From positions 6,143,575 through 6,207,574 of the forward strand of contig OX442324.1 in assembly GCA_949358305.1 (NCBI GenBank): a stretch of DNA of 64,000 nucleotides, given 5' to 3'. The position numbers were made by a program, and so were the translations under genes. The notes beneath the pieces are model-generated. The model ran no database searches and was not told the DNA's origin. It worked only from the letters and a program-made list of their open reading frames with translations. Below, in pieces: positions 45,701 to 59,074 of this stretch (position 1 is the stretch's first letter; the number at the start of each line of letters is the position of its first letter). The stretch is from Strigamia acuminata (taxonomy: Eukaryota > Arthropoda > Chilopoda > Geophilomorpha > Linotaeniidae).

Positions 45701-48700
45701 CACATCTCAAACCTGCAAACACCCAATTAATGGCGCAGCTTTTCGTTCGTATTACCGACTTTCCAGTGGCCGGAAATCAATAGAAAAATGCAGTGAGAAA
45801 TCGTTTCAAAGCGCATTTTTATATATACATAATGACTTCGATGTGAGTAGCACGAGGTGAAAGGTGTGAAACACATCGGTTCGCAGGTCATTCGATTTGC
45901 GGGGCACGATGGCCAAAATCACCTTGTTAAAGCTTCATTCGTGCGTGGCAATTGGTGGCTAACGGATTAAACGCTATACGACTTTACACTTCAGTGTGCA
46001 TTTCTTTTTTTAAAAAAAGTTTTAGGTGTCTTCTTTTAATTCGCTCTTGTTGTTTTTCATTCCATTCCGTTCCATTTCATTCTGGCAACTATTTTGAAAA
46101 TCAACTCAAAAAAACACTGGAGGTGCATTCGAAACATTTTCGCGTTCCTCGCGATAATTGAGTTTATCTTCGATCCCAAACAAAAACTCTCTAAAAATTT
46201 ACCCGACACACACCTGGCATGCCAATTGCTGCACCAGTCCATCTGCTTTACCTATGTTTTTTCAAATTCATAAATATTTAACAATTATACATTTTTCATA
46301 TTTATAAATTCTTAAACATTTCAATTTCCAAATAAGTTTAAGAATATTATTTCACTTTGAAAAATAAATTGAATAATCTGATTTGGGCCATTGGAGACGA
46401 GGCTTCACGTCTTCGGCCGATTTATTGCCAAAATTGTTACATAATCTGTTATTGTTTACGCACTTGTTTTTTTAGCTACTAAAATCTGTTCTTTACAAGC
46501 CATAAAAACCAAAGCATAAAACAAACCACGAATGAAAAACGTTTCTAATGGTTTCTGCAGCTATTGCACAACAAAACAAAGTAACCATAAAACAAAACAG
46601 AGAAAAAAAACTTCACAAACATCTTTTGAATGCAGCTATTGATTGGTAGCAGCAAGGGTGTGGCCATTATGGTACTTCTAAGTATCTAAAACTCCATCAA
46701 GAGGCTTTTGGCCGAGCATCTTACATTTCGATTGCACTTATTTTTGGCAAGGTATTCTCGAACATTTATGCGCGGCCATTACCAATTTTTTTTCTCCCCA
46801 ACAGATTAATTGACACAACCTGCATTTTTTGGCACTCATTCCTTTATCCCTGAAAAAGTATAAATTTTAATTAAAGACCTTGCAATGAAATTGATCAAAT
46901 AACGAATAAAAAAAATATATAGCAAACACGAACATCATTTTCGTTGATTTTTCTTTTTTGACTCGTTGTAAATATAAATTTTAAACAAAAAAATTGATTA
47001 CAGTTGCAAGTCTAGCAACTGGTGTTGTTCGATATCATGAATTTTAAACAAACTACAGCTGCTGTACGCGGCACATTAGAAAAAAAGCCCACCAGCATCT
47101 TTTTATTTATTTTTTTTTATTTTATTTATTTAGTATTTTTAATCATAGCAAAGCAAAAGGCGAGTTCTTAATGGACCTCTCTCTCTCCCTCCCCAAATGT
47201 AATTTAATTTCTGCATTTGCAACGCATTAAAAACACGAGAAAACGCGGACACAAGTCCATTACTGGATCCCCCACCCCCCTTTTGTCATAATTAATTGTT
47301 CATCAACAAATTACTTCTGAAACAAACAAAAAAATAAAAAAAAATAAAAAATAAAAACGATAAAAATAAAGGAAACTCATTTCTATTAATGCACGTAGAC
47401 GAGAAAAGCGTGGCGATTGCGAAAATTTTCATCAACAACAAACAAGTAAGAACTAATAATGCATGAACTGGTTAAAAATTTTGTATGCGATAACACCTTT
47501 TATCGAGTCAAATTGGAGCGATTCTGCTTGCCGCCTTCATTACTGAATCGTACTGATGTCGTTATGTTGATTTAATTCATTAGATTCAAGCGCGGCGTGT
47601 GGATATTTAATGCATGTTGCGTTTTCTCCTTAAGAAGAGTAACACATTAAACCGAACGAAACCTCTTCCAACCGGAATTATCGCAAAAACATGATACCGA
47701 ATCGGCAAAAAGCCGGACGTGCATTTTTCTCACTCCAACTTGCAAGCCATGCGGGCAAGCCGATTTTTCCAAAAGGCCCCATTACGGTCAGGCACTCATT
47801 TTCATTTACCAAGAAAAGTGATGTTCAAAACCAACTAGGAATGAGCAATGGATCAGTTTTACAACCCAAGTGCTGAGGGAAACGCCATCAAAGAGCAGAA
47901 ACGCAATTGGCTGGGGATTTGAGGTGTCGCAAATCCCCAAATGGAATAAAAAGAGCATAGTGAAGAGAAAGAAAAAGAAGAAGAAGAAAAAAAAATCTGA
48001 AAAATAAAAAAATAAAACTCAACTGATGATAGAATAAAAAAAAAAAGAGGTATAGGGGAGATGAGTGGCACCCTTACTCTCTAATGAGCGGCCCCTCGTG
48101 AAACCAAACTGCCATTAGGAGGCAATAGAAAATGCCAAGCTCATGTCCATGTGACCGGATTGATGCCATAAAAACCAGTGGGGCGGAAGTAGTGCGCATG
48201 CTCCAATCTCAAATAAGACAATGAAGAAGAGAGAGAGAGAGAGAGAGAAAAAAGCGAAGGAAAAATATTAGCAAAAAACAAGGCGAGGAAATGATGCATT
48301 AATTAGCACAAAATTGAATCAAAATTCATTTCCAGCATAATTGGGTCGATAATTGAGCCGAAACCACGTGACGTGTATGGCGTGCGAGCATCAAATGCGC
48401 ATGCTCGAGCACGCGAATTAGCAAATTATTAGTTGGGGGAATTTTCGAGCGAAATAAAAGTTATCCCATTATAAGTTCGTTACAAGGAGGTGATTGCAAT
48501 CAAACAAGATGGAGAAGACAAACTAATTATATACAAGAAAATTAATTGCAAATATTATTAGTCACGTTCTAATCAAATCAGTTAATTATAGTTTCCTACA
48601 CCGAGGGATCGGCTACTTGTTTATCCAGCCCTTAAGTAAATCATCTCAACCCGTTTAACTAATTAAATATTCATCATTTTTTTTTAAGAATTGCAATTAA

Positions 48701-50186
48701 TCGAGTAATCCAATTACGAAAAGTCGATAATTTGCAACTGTCCCTTTATCACCACCTGCGCACCTGCTCGATCGGTTAATTACCAAGGGGTGGACGAACC
48801 TCCCATGGGCCAACCCTATAGTTTGATTCGCCATTAATTGCCCGCTATCAGCATGCCACTCGTTAGAGCGACTGTCGGAAACGTCGCACGCATTTCGAGA
48901 CGGCAAAGTGTCGGATGGGTGGCGCTCTTTTTTTTCCCTTCCTCCCCACTAAAGCTACCGACGACTGCACGCGAGTTCGATCATTTTTATCAACGACGTG
49001 TCCACTACTCCATTGTCAGTCGACATCAAAGCTACTTTTGCCGCTGCGCTTTTGTTCCTCTCCGCGACACGCGTACATGATGAGTTAATCGACATAAATC
49101 CCCGCCCTAACACGAACCATATTTGTTGACCGGAAATGAGTTTCTGTCCGCGATTAAAAGACTCCTCGATGCGGTGCTTGCATGCGAGATTGAGAACGAG
49201 AACGCTTTCTCCATTTCCTATTACGCCACTGTTTCGTTTACAGATAAACATTGGAATGCATCGCGTCGTAAATTTTGACTTTTACAACTCTGGGATGTTG
49301 GATTCAGTTTTGGATCGCTTCCAATTACCCAAATTACCCCCCAGTAATCGTGTGATTTAATGTAATCAGTGTCATTTTTCACGACTGCTCTACGGATTAT
49401 CGACAATTTAGTCACGAAAATTCTTTACGCCGAATAAATTCCCAATTCCTAATGAACCAACACGAGATAAAACATTAAAGAAAAAAGAAAAACTTTGGAG
49501 CGATTTTGTCGCTGATAAACTGTCGTCATCGGCCTATTTTTATAAAATGCCGCTGATTGAAAAAGAAAAGTTTTTGATTGACGTCTACCGTATTCGTCGA
49601 TTTAGTGCATTTCATTACGAAAATCGCTCGGATTCCAACTAATCCATTTGCCGCATTTTCAATTCCCAGCAAACAACCAACCAATGTTTATCTGCCTTGA
49701 CATAATCACATCTTTCACATTGTTGACATATTCGATCATTTGCTCAAACCCTTTTATTTCAATACCTCGAGCGAAATCCTAAATACCTTCAAAAACCGTC
49801 GGATCGGTTCTATTCCATTTCATTCCATTCTATTCCAAACATCTAAATAAATTAAACCAATTTCGCTCATTGATTCGGAACACATAATGGACGATAATTT
49901 CTTCTTTGTCCCTTTCTCCTTTCTCTTCCCATCAGCCCACACACAGTTATCCACAGACGTTCAGGCAGCGTAAATAATTGAAACTGATGCATGATAGAGG
50001 ACACACATGACGTGACTTGATCAACAAAGCGTGTCCTCATATTGATTCCGTAATCAATAAATTTACTCCTCGCCTGCCAGTCACTATTCAATCAATTCAA
50101 AAACAGACTTCAATTCGCGCATCAATTCGGAAACTTTACTTCTTTTTTTCTCGCTTATATCTGTGTGATGAGATGTGAAGCATGTG
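42721..50186. other. Gene-poor stretch
   Basis: No protein gene recognised. Two good plus-strand donors (CGTG|GTAAGA near 43321 and GTCG|GTAAGT at 43442) lack clear acceptors. A purine-rich, GC-balanced block at 44.1-44.8 kb is open in several frames on both strands without a recognisable domain. GA tracts occur at 44092-44117 and 48225-48247. A strong isolated plus acceptor lies near 46803. Confidence 0.45.
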
Positions 50187-50200
50187 GTTGCTACGGTAAC
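50187..50200. promoter_or_regulatory. X-box motif (RFX-type inverted repeat)
   Basis: GTTGCTACGGTAAC: GTTGC-type and GTAAC-type half-sites with standard 14-bp length. First of three X-boxes within 2.2 kb. Confidence 0.5.
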
Positions 50201-51082
50201 AGCATCTTCCTGATATTTCGACCACCGGAAACAGTGCATCGGAAATCTGGAGAGGGTGATTACAGTGCGAGAAGTTGGCGTGACTTTTCGACTGTGAAAA
50301 ACCGTGTCGAGCAACGAGCAAAGCAAAACTATGAAGGAGGAACTTAAAGAAATAAGAGAAAGAGAACAGTGTGTTGGAAGATTCGATCGATTCATTTCAC
50401 TACAACACGTCCATTCAAGTCCATTCTAATGCAATGACACAAACGGCAGAGGGAAAAAACGTTTACGTTGGAGTTGAATTTTAAAGCAGTTAGTCGAGTA
50501 GTATTGAATTTACAATCCAATTTTATCAGTATTGCGCAAAATGATTTAAAGAAAAAATTTTTAAAAAAAATAAATAAAAATAAAAATAAATTTCTACACT
50601 TGACCTTTAAATTTCCAATCATTGCTAGGCATGAAGACTAACCAAAAAAAAAAAAAAAAGATGATAATAGAAAAAATGGAATGTATATTTGTATGCATTT
50701 TTTCTAAGTGTGAAAAACAATCAAATTCCATCTTCAAAGTGAAACACAAGATTCTAAAGCTGAATGACTTGGCCCAGAGCCCATAGAGTATTAAAAAAAT
50801 GAAGAAAAGAAAGAAAAGAAGAAGCAAAAACGCAGTTACTTTTTCAATTTTAAAAATAAAAAAACGCACAAACCAATCTCCAATGTGATAAATGCGCAAT
50901 TAAACTGTTAAGCCTCGATATTACCCACTTCTTCAACAATTTTTTAAAAAGGGTAACAAAAACAAATAACCGATGATAAAATTTTAAAAAAAATATATAT
51001 TTTTTTTGCTCATCCTTAAGCAAAGTTCTTTTCAGACCACAATCAGTGGCTTCGGTGAAAAATATTGACATAAGTCTTGGCA

Positions 51083-51096
51083 GTTGCCTTAGCAAC
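51083..51096. promoter_or_regulatory. X-box motif (RFX-type inverted repeat)
   Basis: GTTGCCTTAGCAAC: both half-sites match the consensus. Second of the 50-52 kb cluster. Confidence 0.55.
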
Positions 51097-51558
51097 GGAA
51101 GATGGAACAGAACAAGGGAGAAACGAGCCCATGTGGGAAACGGTTCCCGCAGCAAGGTCCAATCACCAATGCGTCTGGTTTAATGATGTACCTCATTCTT
51201 TGTGACGTCACTTTTCATTAATCATTTACAGCCCGCAAAACCGCAATAATCATGCGCAGTGCATAAACCGAGGTGCAAAAATCGATCAAACTCGTCATTT
51301 ACTAATTTAACTAACAAATCTTCACGACCGATTGCGTTCCGATGTCATCCAATCGGCAATTGGTCGACTTGCCTCTAAACAAATCTATTTTCCTGGCCTC
51401 TAAGCTTTTCTTTTCTTTTCATTTACCAACCAGGTGTCCAAATTCCCACCCTTGTGCATCCTTTCATTATCCACAGACGGCGTCGAGCACACGTGGTATT
51501 TCTTGCGAAAAGCTTCTTATCGACAAAGCCAAACACTATACGCTAAGATACACATCCA

Positions 51559-51599
51559 AATAAAAAATAAAAAATAAAAAATAAAAAATAAAAAATAAA
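51559..51599. repeat. Heptanucleotide repeat (TAAAAAA)n
   Basis: About five and a half near-perfect 7-bp units. Confidence 0.8.
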
Positions 51600-52366
51600 T
51601 CGCAACCGACTACTTAGAAAATATCTGCGGTAACACAAAAAAATCGAAGAAAATTAATGAAGTAGACGAGAAAGAGCGACGAATAGAAAACCAAAGTGAA
51701 TAGGATACAAGGCAGTGAAGCCATCTCAAAAGGCGGAGCTTCTTACGTGTCTCTAATTTTGTCCCCGTAGCAACCGAGAAAGGAAAAGGAAAGAAAAGTA
51801 GAGAAGGGGATCAGAGATGTGTGGAAGGATGAGAGCTGCACGTTTGTTCTCTCATGCCGAGTAGTGGTTGTAGCTGCGGGTGAAATACGACTCCTTTTAA
51901 GGTCCAAAAGAAGTCGTCTTCTCACATTTCTCCCTCACCATGGTCGATATGAAGAAAGGCAACAAAATAAAAGAATAATGAAGCATTACGTATATATACA
52001 TATACGTATATATATATATTTTGTTTTTAAATATTTTAAACTTCAAGTTGCTGCTTTTTTTCCACATTGGAGCTGGGATTATTTATGCCATTAATATATT
52101 TTCCTTCTCTAATCGATTTTAAATTTTGCATCACGATTTTTATTTAACTTTTCTTTCGTGTACGTTTCTTCTTTTCTCCGATTCCAAATTTGCAACGATG
52201 AAATTGCATCTATTTTATTAATCTCCTTTTTTTTCTTTCTTTTTTTAATCTCGCGTTGTAATCTTAGCGATTAAAAACGAGTAAGTGACGGGAAAAGAAA
52301 CGAGTGTCATTTCTTTACACTGTTCGAAGAAAGAAAAAAGGAGATGCCAACGCTCGTGGAAACCCG

Positions 52367-52380
52367 GTTGCCACGGCAAC
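52367..52380. promoter_or_regulatory. X-box motif (RFX-type), near-perfect palindrome
   Basis: GTTGCCACGGCAAC: perfect 6-bp half-sites with a 2-bp spacer, flanked by CCG and GGG. Sequence around it is GC-richer than average. Third of the cluster. Confidence 0.6.
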
Positions 52381-53257
52381 GGGTCATCTCGAGCAGTTGC
52401 CGATATACACTCGTGTCACAGTTGCGATGACAGCACCCACACAAAATATCCAGCAAATTAAAACGCAAGTCGCTTCGAAGGGAGAACGCTGTTGACACGA
52501 CTCTCTCGCAACCCAAATTCCCTCCGAATATTCTGTGCCCAGCACTCGCAACACTCGCAGCACTCGCGCACACAGACACACAACGCAGGAAATATTCAAG
52601 AAACATAATGAAATTCAGCTGCTAATAAAAACGCCATCCTCCGTATGAAGAACGATCATCTAAATTGCAAATAAACGTTTTCTTGAGGCAAAAACCTCAG
52701 CAAAACTCCAATATATAAATATTAAATCATACATTATTTGCCAAAAATTTCGATCTTAAAAAAATGCACATTCGGAATAATAAAAAAAAAAAAAAAGAAA
52801 AGAAGAAAAAAATAATTAAATAATTAAATTTTTTTTTGTGTTTTTGAACATATCAATTGAGAAAAATTTAATGAAACGACATCAAAATTGGTTGAGCTTT
52901 CGCAATTGGTATCTTCAGTCCCCCATTACGAAGGCAAAGTGCTTTGCTTCAATAACGGGGAAGATAAAGCCAATGGGAAAGGAGAAAAAAAAGGAGACGA
53001 AGTAGTAAGACAGCAATCTGAGTATAAAGTGAAGCAAGCCAAAGCAAATATTGATCCAGAGGGCTCCTTAATCCGGCGAGCCGTTAGTAAACCGACTGTC
53101 ATACAAGTGGCGACATCCATTGCTCAAACTTAAAACCTACAGGGGTATTCGCACACAAAAACACCCCCAATATAAATCGTCTCATATTCCTTTGTCCATT
53201 TAAACTAAATCTAGATTACGTGACAAAAGAAACGGAAGTCCAGTCCACTTTTCCTAC

Positions 53258-53323
53258 CTTGTAGTTTTCAGTCTCGATGTCCGAGGAAAGCGAAAGAGTA
53301 ATGAGCAACATGAACTTCAGCTT
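53258..53323 (-). other. Candidate 66-nt internal exon
   Basis: Acceptor ATTACATTTCATTTGCAG (AG at 53325-53324) and donor TACAAG|GTAGGA (GT at 53257-53256) on the minus strand bound a segment open for 22 codons in phase 0-0, beginning KLKFMLLITLSLSSD and ending ENYK. Family not recognised. Composition is also what AT-rich chance sequence gives. Confidence 0.25.
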
Positions 53324-56224
53324 CTGCAAATGAAATGTAATACTTTTAGTCTGAGATATTCGAGAGAAAAAGAGGCAAAGCGCCACACTTTTACATGTAC
53401 CAACATTGGAGAATGTTTGAGAGCAAAGTTCATCGGATGCGACTGTCTTTTGTGACTTTTTTTTAAAAGGAAAAGTAGTGAAACAGAGACGACGACAAGG
53501 GGAATTTAGAGATGTTGGAATGGATTCGGAGAAAGATGCACTTTCTATGCTGCTTTAAAGCCAGAGGGAATCCCCGAACGACCAGCGAAACGTACCCGAC
53601 AACTGGCATCAAGACGTCAGTCAAAACAATGCGCAAAAAAGAAAAAAAAAAGAAACAAGCAAGGATATAGAAAAATAAATAATAAAAGAAATAAAATAAC
53701 TAAAAGCGATAAAATATTAAATTACGATTTGATTTCATGTCGACATTATTGAGTATATTAATAAACATGTCAAAAATTTTCACCATTTTTTCTCCCTTTC
53801 TCGATTCGTTTGGCATCTGTTATTCGAGGGGATTCTAAATTGAAATAATAAATTTTATTTTATAAACAGCCTGCCCAACTGACTGTATCCTGCTCATGAC
53901 AAACGAGGAAAAGCCAAGCAAACGAACCATTTATAAAACTCCACTACACGCACAAGAGGTTTTTATCAATTGCAGTATAAATGCGTGTGCAACTTAGAAG
54001 GATGGAAAACAGAATAAGTAAATAAATAAATTAAACTCGGGTATATAGTCGTATACGCTCGTTTCGTGATAAGTGACACCAAAGTCAGTGGAAATTCGAT
54101 TAGAAATCGATTTACTTGGACTTTGCTCGCAATCAGATGCGACATTAAGGTGCGAAGCGAGCATTAATCGAATTTCCACCCGATTTAATCTATACCGATA
54201 TTTTCCTCTGGAATTAAAGTTGAAATGACATTTCACACGTTATCTGCCCCCCTTTTTCTGCAAGCCCGAAAGTGGAGAGGAATTTATTTCAAGTCACGCC
54301 GATCAATTTTAGAAATCAAACTACTTTTCATCAACATGGCTCCTAGCAACAGCCAAGTGCTTAGCAACAAGTTTGATGCTTGGAGATTTCAGGTGTTAGA
54401 AATCGAAAGGTCAAAACTTCCAACTTGCAATCAACGATTTTCCAAACGGAACCGTTCATTAATTAATTTATACAACCGAGCAATCATTTCTTATTACCAA
54501 AAACTTTATGACTTTTTAAAACCCCGAACAAACAAACAAAAAAACAATAAAAAAAAAAAAAAAAAAAAAACAAGATTGCAATCAGTTAAAGCTCTGCAAT
54601 CAAACGAAGAAAGATTTGTTCTTTCTCGTTTTTCATTAGACAAAAAAAAAACAAAAACTGAATCGGTTTGGCGATATATTAGAGAAAAAAGAGAAAAACA
54701 ATGAAAAATCACCCGGCTCACATGCCAAGAAGCAATTTCCAAAGCAAAAAAATAGGGAAAAAGAAAAAAGTCATCCACATTCAACCTCCCTTTCCTGGTC
54801 CATTTAATCGCCCATTCCTTATAAATACTTTCATCCCCTCCTCTTTTTTTTCGCCTGTGTTTTAGAAACGAGTATAGCTTACGGCTTTACGAGGAAACGG
54901 AAGAAACTGCACCTGATATCACTAAAGGAGGAGCGAGAGAGAGAGAGAGAGAAAGAAAGAGAGATGAAGAATATGTGATCTTAATTCCCCTCTTTTCGTT
55001 TATTCCACTCCCTCTCGACTTCTTTATTCAACCAACCATTTCAAGTCATCCAGGATGCTGGTCACGTTGCCATAGCATCGACTGGCTATCTCAAACCTTC
55101 CTCCAAACGTCCACTTCCCCTCATTCCCCCTCCAACTTCGATAAAGTCCCCGGTTCCCTACATCACGTGACCAATGCCTAAAATCCCACGCGCCAATCAC
55201 TTTGGACCGAATGACAGTTTCTATCGGCTGCGACCATCTCCTAGAACGAAAAAATGCTAGATAATCTCATTTTTAAACACCGTGTTTGCTTACATCCACA
55301 CAAATAACACATTCCCATTCAGCCCAACAAAGCTCAACATGGCTGAATTAGCCACACGTGAGATCGTTTATTAAAGCTGTTCCCTATACTTACTATCGAT
55401 CCACGAACAAACACGAATGAAAAAAAAAGAAATATATAAATATATATAATAATAAAATAAAAAAATGTCTTATTGTGTATATATTCGTAACGAAACCCAT
55501 AACTTTGTCTTCTGCGAGACGAGACGAGTGCAGTGGTCTGTAGATGACACGACCGATCTCTCCTTCTCTCTCTCTTTCTTTCTCTTTCTCTCTATCCTTC
55601 TCCCTTTCCACACCATTAGACCAATCGCATTTCAAACACTATTTCGCCTAGCCCTCGACTAAACGACATGGTCGTCGTCCCACGTTACAATTCCGAAATG
55701 AGTGCGCAAAACGAATACTAGGATTTCTTTTTAAGATGGAAATGCACAGCTCGTCAGCACTAAACTTTAGTGAGTCCATTTTCAAGCTTAAATTGTTTTA
55801 GAGGAAAGTCAATAGGGAAGGGCACAAGTAGAGACAGCTCGTCCTGGTCACTTAGAGGTAAAAGGGAGGTGAGTGAACCTCCCGACTGACCAAGCGCACA
55901 CTGACGAGGGACGAGGTCAGCGAGCAACTGCCACGCCTGCTGCCGGCTTAGCATAAAAATTCAATTTTGCTCCGAGCAGGACCTGTCGAGGTGTCCCGTG
56001 GGATGCCCATGCTCGGATTATTCTTTATTAAAACTGACGCTTCACGTTATGGCCAAGTGTGGAGGGCGTCAATTAGCAGTCACTCACTGCAAATCGACTC
56101 AAGGTGTGAGGGTGTCATTTGTCATTTCTTATCTATTCCAGTTTTTTTTCAAAAAAAAAAGATTGAAATAAATGTTTGTTTCTCGATGAATTTATCATGT
56201 TGATGGCTCGAGGCTCGGTATAGG

Positions 56225-56344
56225 AAAAACTTTTTTTTTATCTAAAAAAAAAAGTTTTTTATATTTATTAGGGTTAAGGATAAACGATTTTTTTTGCAGA
56301 AACAGGCAATCATAATGTTTTTTTTTTTTTTTTTTTTTTTTTTT
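56225..56344. repeat. A/T hairpin followed by a poly(T) tract
   Basis: AAAAACTTTTTTTTT and its near-complement face each other at 56225-56240/56243-56258. About 60 bp further on is a 27-base T run (56318-56344). It looks like slippage-prone low-complexity DNA, possibly the tail of a reversed retroposon, though no body was identified. Confidence 0.55.
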
Positions 56345-56381
56345 ATTTTCTTTGGATTTTTGTTATTATTATTTTGCTCAC

Positions 56382-56416
56382 CTTTCCTGCTGGTTCAAAC
56401 ATTATTCTCAGCCAAA
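56382..56416 (-). other. Candidate 35-nt internal exon
   Basis: A T-rich acceptor (AG at 56418-56417) and a strong donor GGAAAG|GTGAGC (GT at 56381-56380). One open frame: leading TT then WLRIMFEPAGK, ending in phase 0 and so compatible with the 53258-53323 segment. Unverified. Confidence 0.22.
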
Positions 56417-59025
56417 CTTTTAAAAAAAAAAAAAAATTAAAAAAAAAAATATATATAAATGGATTTAGTGCCATCACCTGAATACAAACACACAACACCA
56501 AACTCTTCGCTGATTCAACAACTCCAATGGATTAAATAGAAAGAAACTTCAGCTCTAAGAAAATCCTCTAAAAAAGTCAATCCAAAAGAGCAAAAACAAT
56601 TCTTTTTGTAAATCAATAAAATATTTAAAAATTCAAAATAATCTTTGCCGTAATTAAATTAAAATTAATAATTAAAAGCCTTTAAATGAAACCCACGACT
56701 AAAAGACCCAATAATGTATTTTGTGGTGGGCAAGGGACGTCGCAGGAAGATAAATTCCGCATCAAGAGTGTGTAAAAGATGAACACAAACGAGCGCACTA
56801 GGAATTGCAAATTCAACACGGCAAACATTTCGCTATTGCAGTTCTAATAATTTATAGCTGTAGAAAACCCTCTCAAGAAAGGAGGAGGTGCGCCCAGCAT
56901 CTGAATTTGTGCGCAAATGCAGTCATCCTTCTGGTGCAAATTCCTCGCCCCTCATCTGCACTCAACCACTTGTCTTGCAATTTTCCTCTTCGAAATGTTG
57001 CTGCAATGAATGTGTTTAATTTCACAGCGCATTGCGAGCCTACAAGGAGTGAAGAGAGAGAGAGAGAGAGAGGGAGAGAGGTGATGTGGAGAAGAGCCGA
57101 ACAATTTTCCCACCTTTAAATTACAATTTCCGACTTGCGACGTGCAATTTGTGGTGCAAATTGATTTCAGATTCCATAAATCAAAAACACTGCATGTCAA
57201 CACTACTCCGGCCCAAATCAAAACACTACGTCCCCACACCGGAAATTAGCAAATGCAATTTCTGTTACATTACCCACTCGTAATTGATACAAGCACAAAT
57301 TATACTTCATAAAACGAGTTCAATTTGGTGAAATAAAGTCACTTTAGGGATGTTAAATCACACTCTTTTTGCTTTTTTCTCTGTATTCCTGCAACGGCAT
57401 AAAAACGAATGTGTGTGAAGGGATGTTCAATGTGCAGTGGTAAAGAGGCGACCAACCTAATTAAACAACCGTGTAAAACACGAAAACCTCTCCCAATTCC
57501 AACCAGCAAAAACAGTGCAGGCGAAGCGAATGGCAAACTGCAGCCATCTTGAACTCGACTCTCAAAGTCGATTCAATGGCAACAACAACATAAATAACGA
57601 GAGACAATACAAATTGCTCGACTAAATGAAAATAATCCCATTAAAAAAAATTGAGTTACGACCAAAATATAAATATCTACTGTAAAAAGTGTATATTACG
57701 TTAGCCCAAGTCAGAAATAACCTTTCTTTAAAAACTTGTGACATTCCCCTTTAAATTTTAAAGCTTTTTGTTCCTTTTTCTTAGTCCGAGAACGAGTTCA
57801 ATTCAAAGTCTCGAGAGAATTCCATTATCTACGTGTAGTTTTGCATGAAGGTAAAAGCTTCTTCTTGATTTTGTGACTAAGAAGAGTAGCCGTGAGTACA
57901 AAAAGAGGAGTCGCCATGCATTTCAAACAAGATGAACAGTGCTCCGGAGATTATCCTTTACTCACTTTTCAACATTCCCACCGCGTCATGTGATTACGAC
58001 CGCATAAAACAGACAAACAGGGTATATCATTGTGACCCGAGCGGAATAAAATTGATTTCATCGCCACCGGATTTCAACTAAACCGTAAAGAATTTCTTTT
58101 TGCAAAAATTCCTCCAAAAACTGGTTTCATTTTAGTTAAAAACCATTCGGCAATAATCAGCAGCATCCTTTAATGGCTAGATTCTATCACGTTTACTAAA
58201 TTCAATTACCCATTGTAACTTTTAGCAATTCTACGCACACATCACTTCCCATTAACGTAACCCAACCAATTACGAGATTGGCTTAAAAATAAACTAGAAA
58301 TAAAATAAAAATCTCGCAATAAAATTCTAATTACGCACTGCCTGTACTTTTAAATATTTGCAAATATTAAGGCGAGGAAAAACGGGACGCAGCGTCAACC
58401 AGAGCAATTGTAATTTAAAAATAATTAGCGGTCGCCAAGTTAAAATTAAAAAATAAAAACAACGTAATCGTGTCTGCTTCGTGTAAAGAACAAAGTGAAA
58501 AATTTAATCAGACACTTAACAATTAGTCAACTAAATGACCAGTTCAAGTTGCAAGTCTAAATAATAAATGCCGAACGTGTCTTACAAGTTAATTGTTTGT
58601 AAACGGTGCAAACGGAGTAAAGCACAACCTTTAATTATAAATGAAATGGTTTTATTCATCTAAAATATTGAAGATTTAAATTACAAAACATTAAAACTTA
58701 AAAATTAAAAAAAAAATAAAACATTATCAGTTGATGGTGCACTTCCCTCTATCTCCAATGTTTATTCAATAGTAACAATAGAGATCTCGTGATTTCATTT
58801 CCGTTCCTTAGACAAACAGGTCGTCAATTATAGTTCCAGATATTAAAACGTCGAAAAACGTTATTATCTTTCTTATACAAGCACTAATACCCAAACTCCA
58901 ATAAATTAAATTACCGTACTCCAACTTAAATGAAATTAAGCAATATATAAAAATATCATTGAACTTCAAACGAACAAAAAAAATCAATTTTCAAGCGAAT
59001 ATATTGAAAAAGAAAAAAAAAACAC

Positions 59026-59074
59026 CTGAATGACATAACAGAATTTCCAAACATGAATAATAAACAAAGTCATG
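59026..59074 (-). other. Candidate 49-nt internal exon
   Basis: Acceptor GACGACGCCCTTCAG (AG at 59076-59075) and donor ATTCAG|GTGTTT (GT at 59025-59024). The frame HDFVYYSCLEILLCHS plus one base is in phase with the segment at 56382-56416. The donor is weak beyond GT. Unverified. Confidence 0.15.

Noticed and set aside
11469-59074. Joining all candidate mini-exons (59.0, 56.4, 53.3, 42.3, 32.1, 23.2, 19.7, 11.5 kb) into one gene
   Set aside because: Phases can be made to agree, but frames were chosen after inspection, several splice sites are weak, and the peptide matches no family I know.
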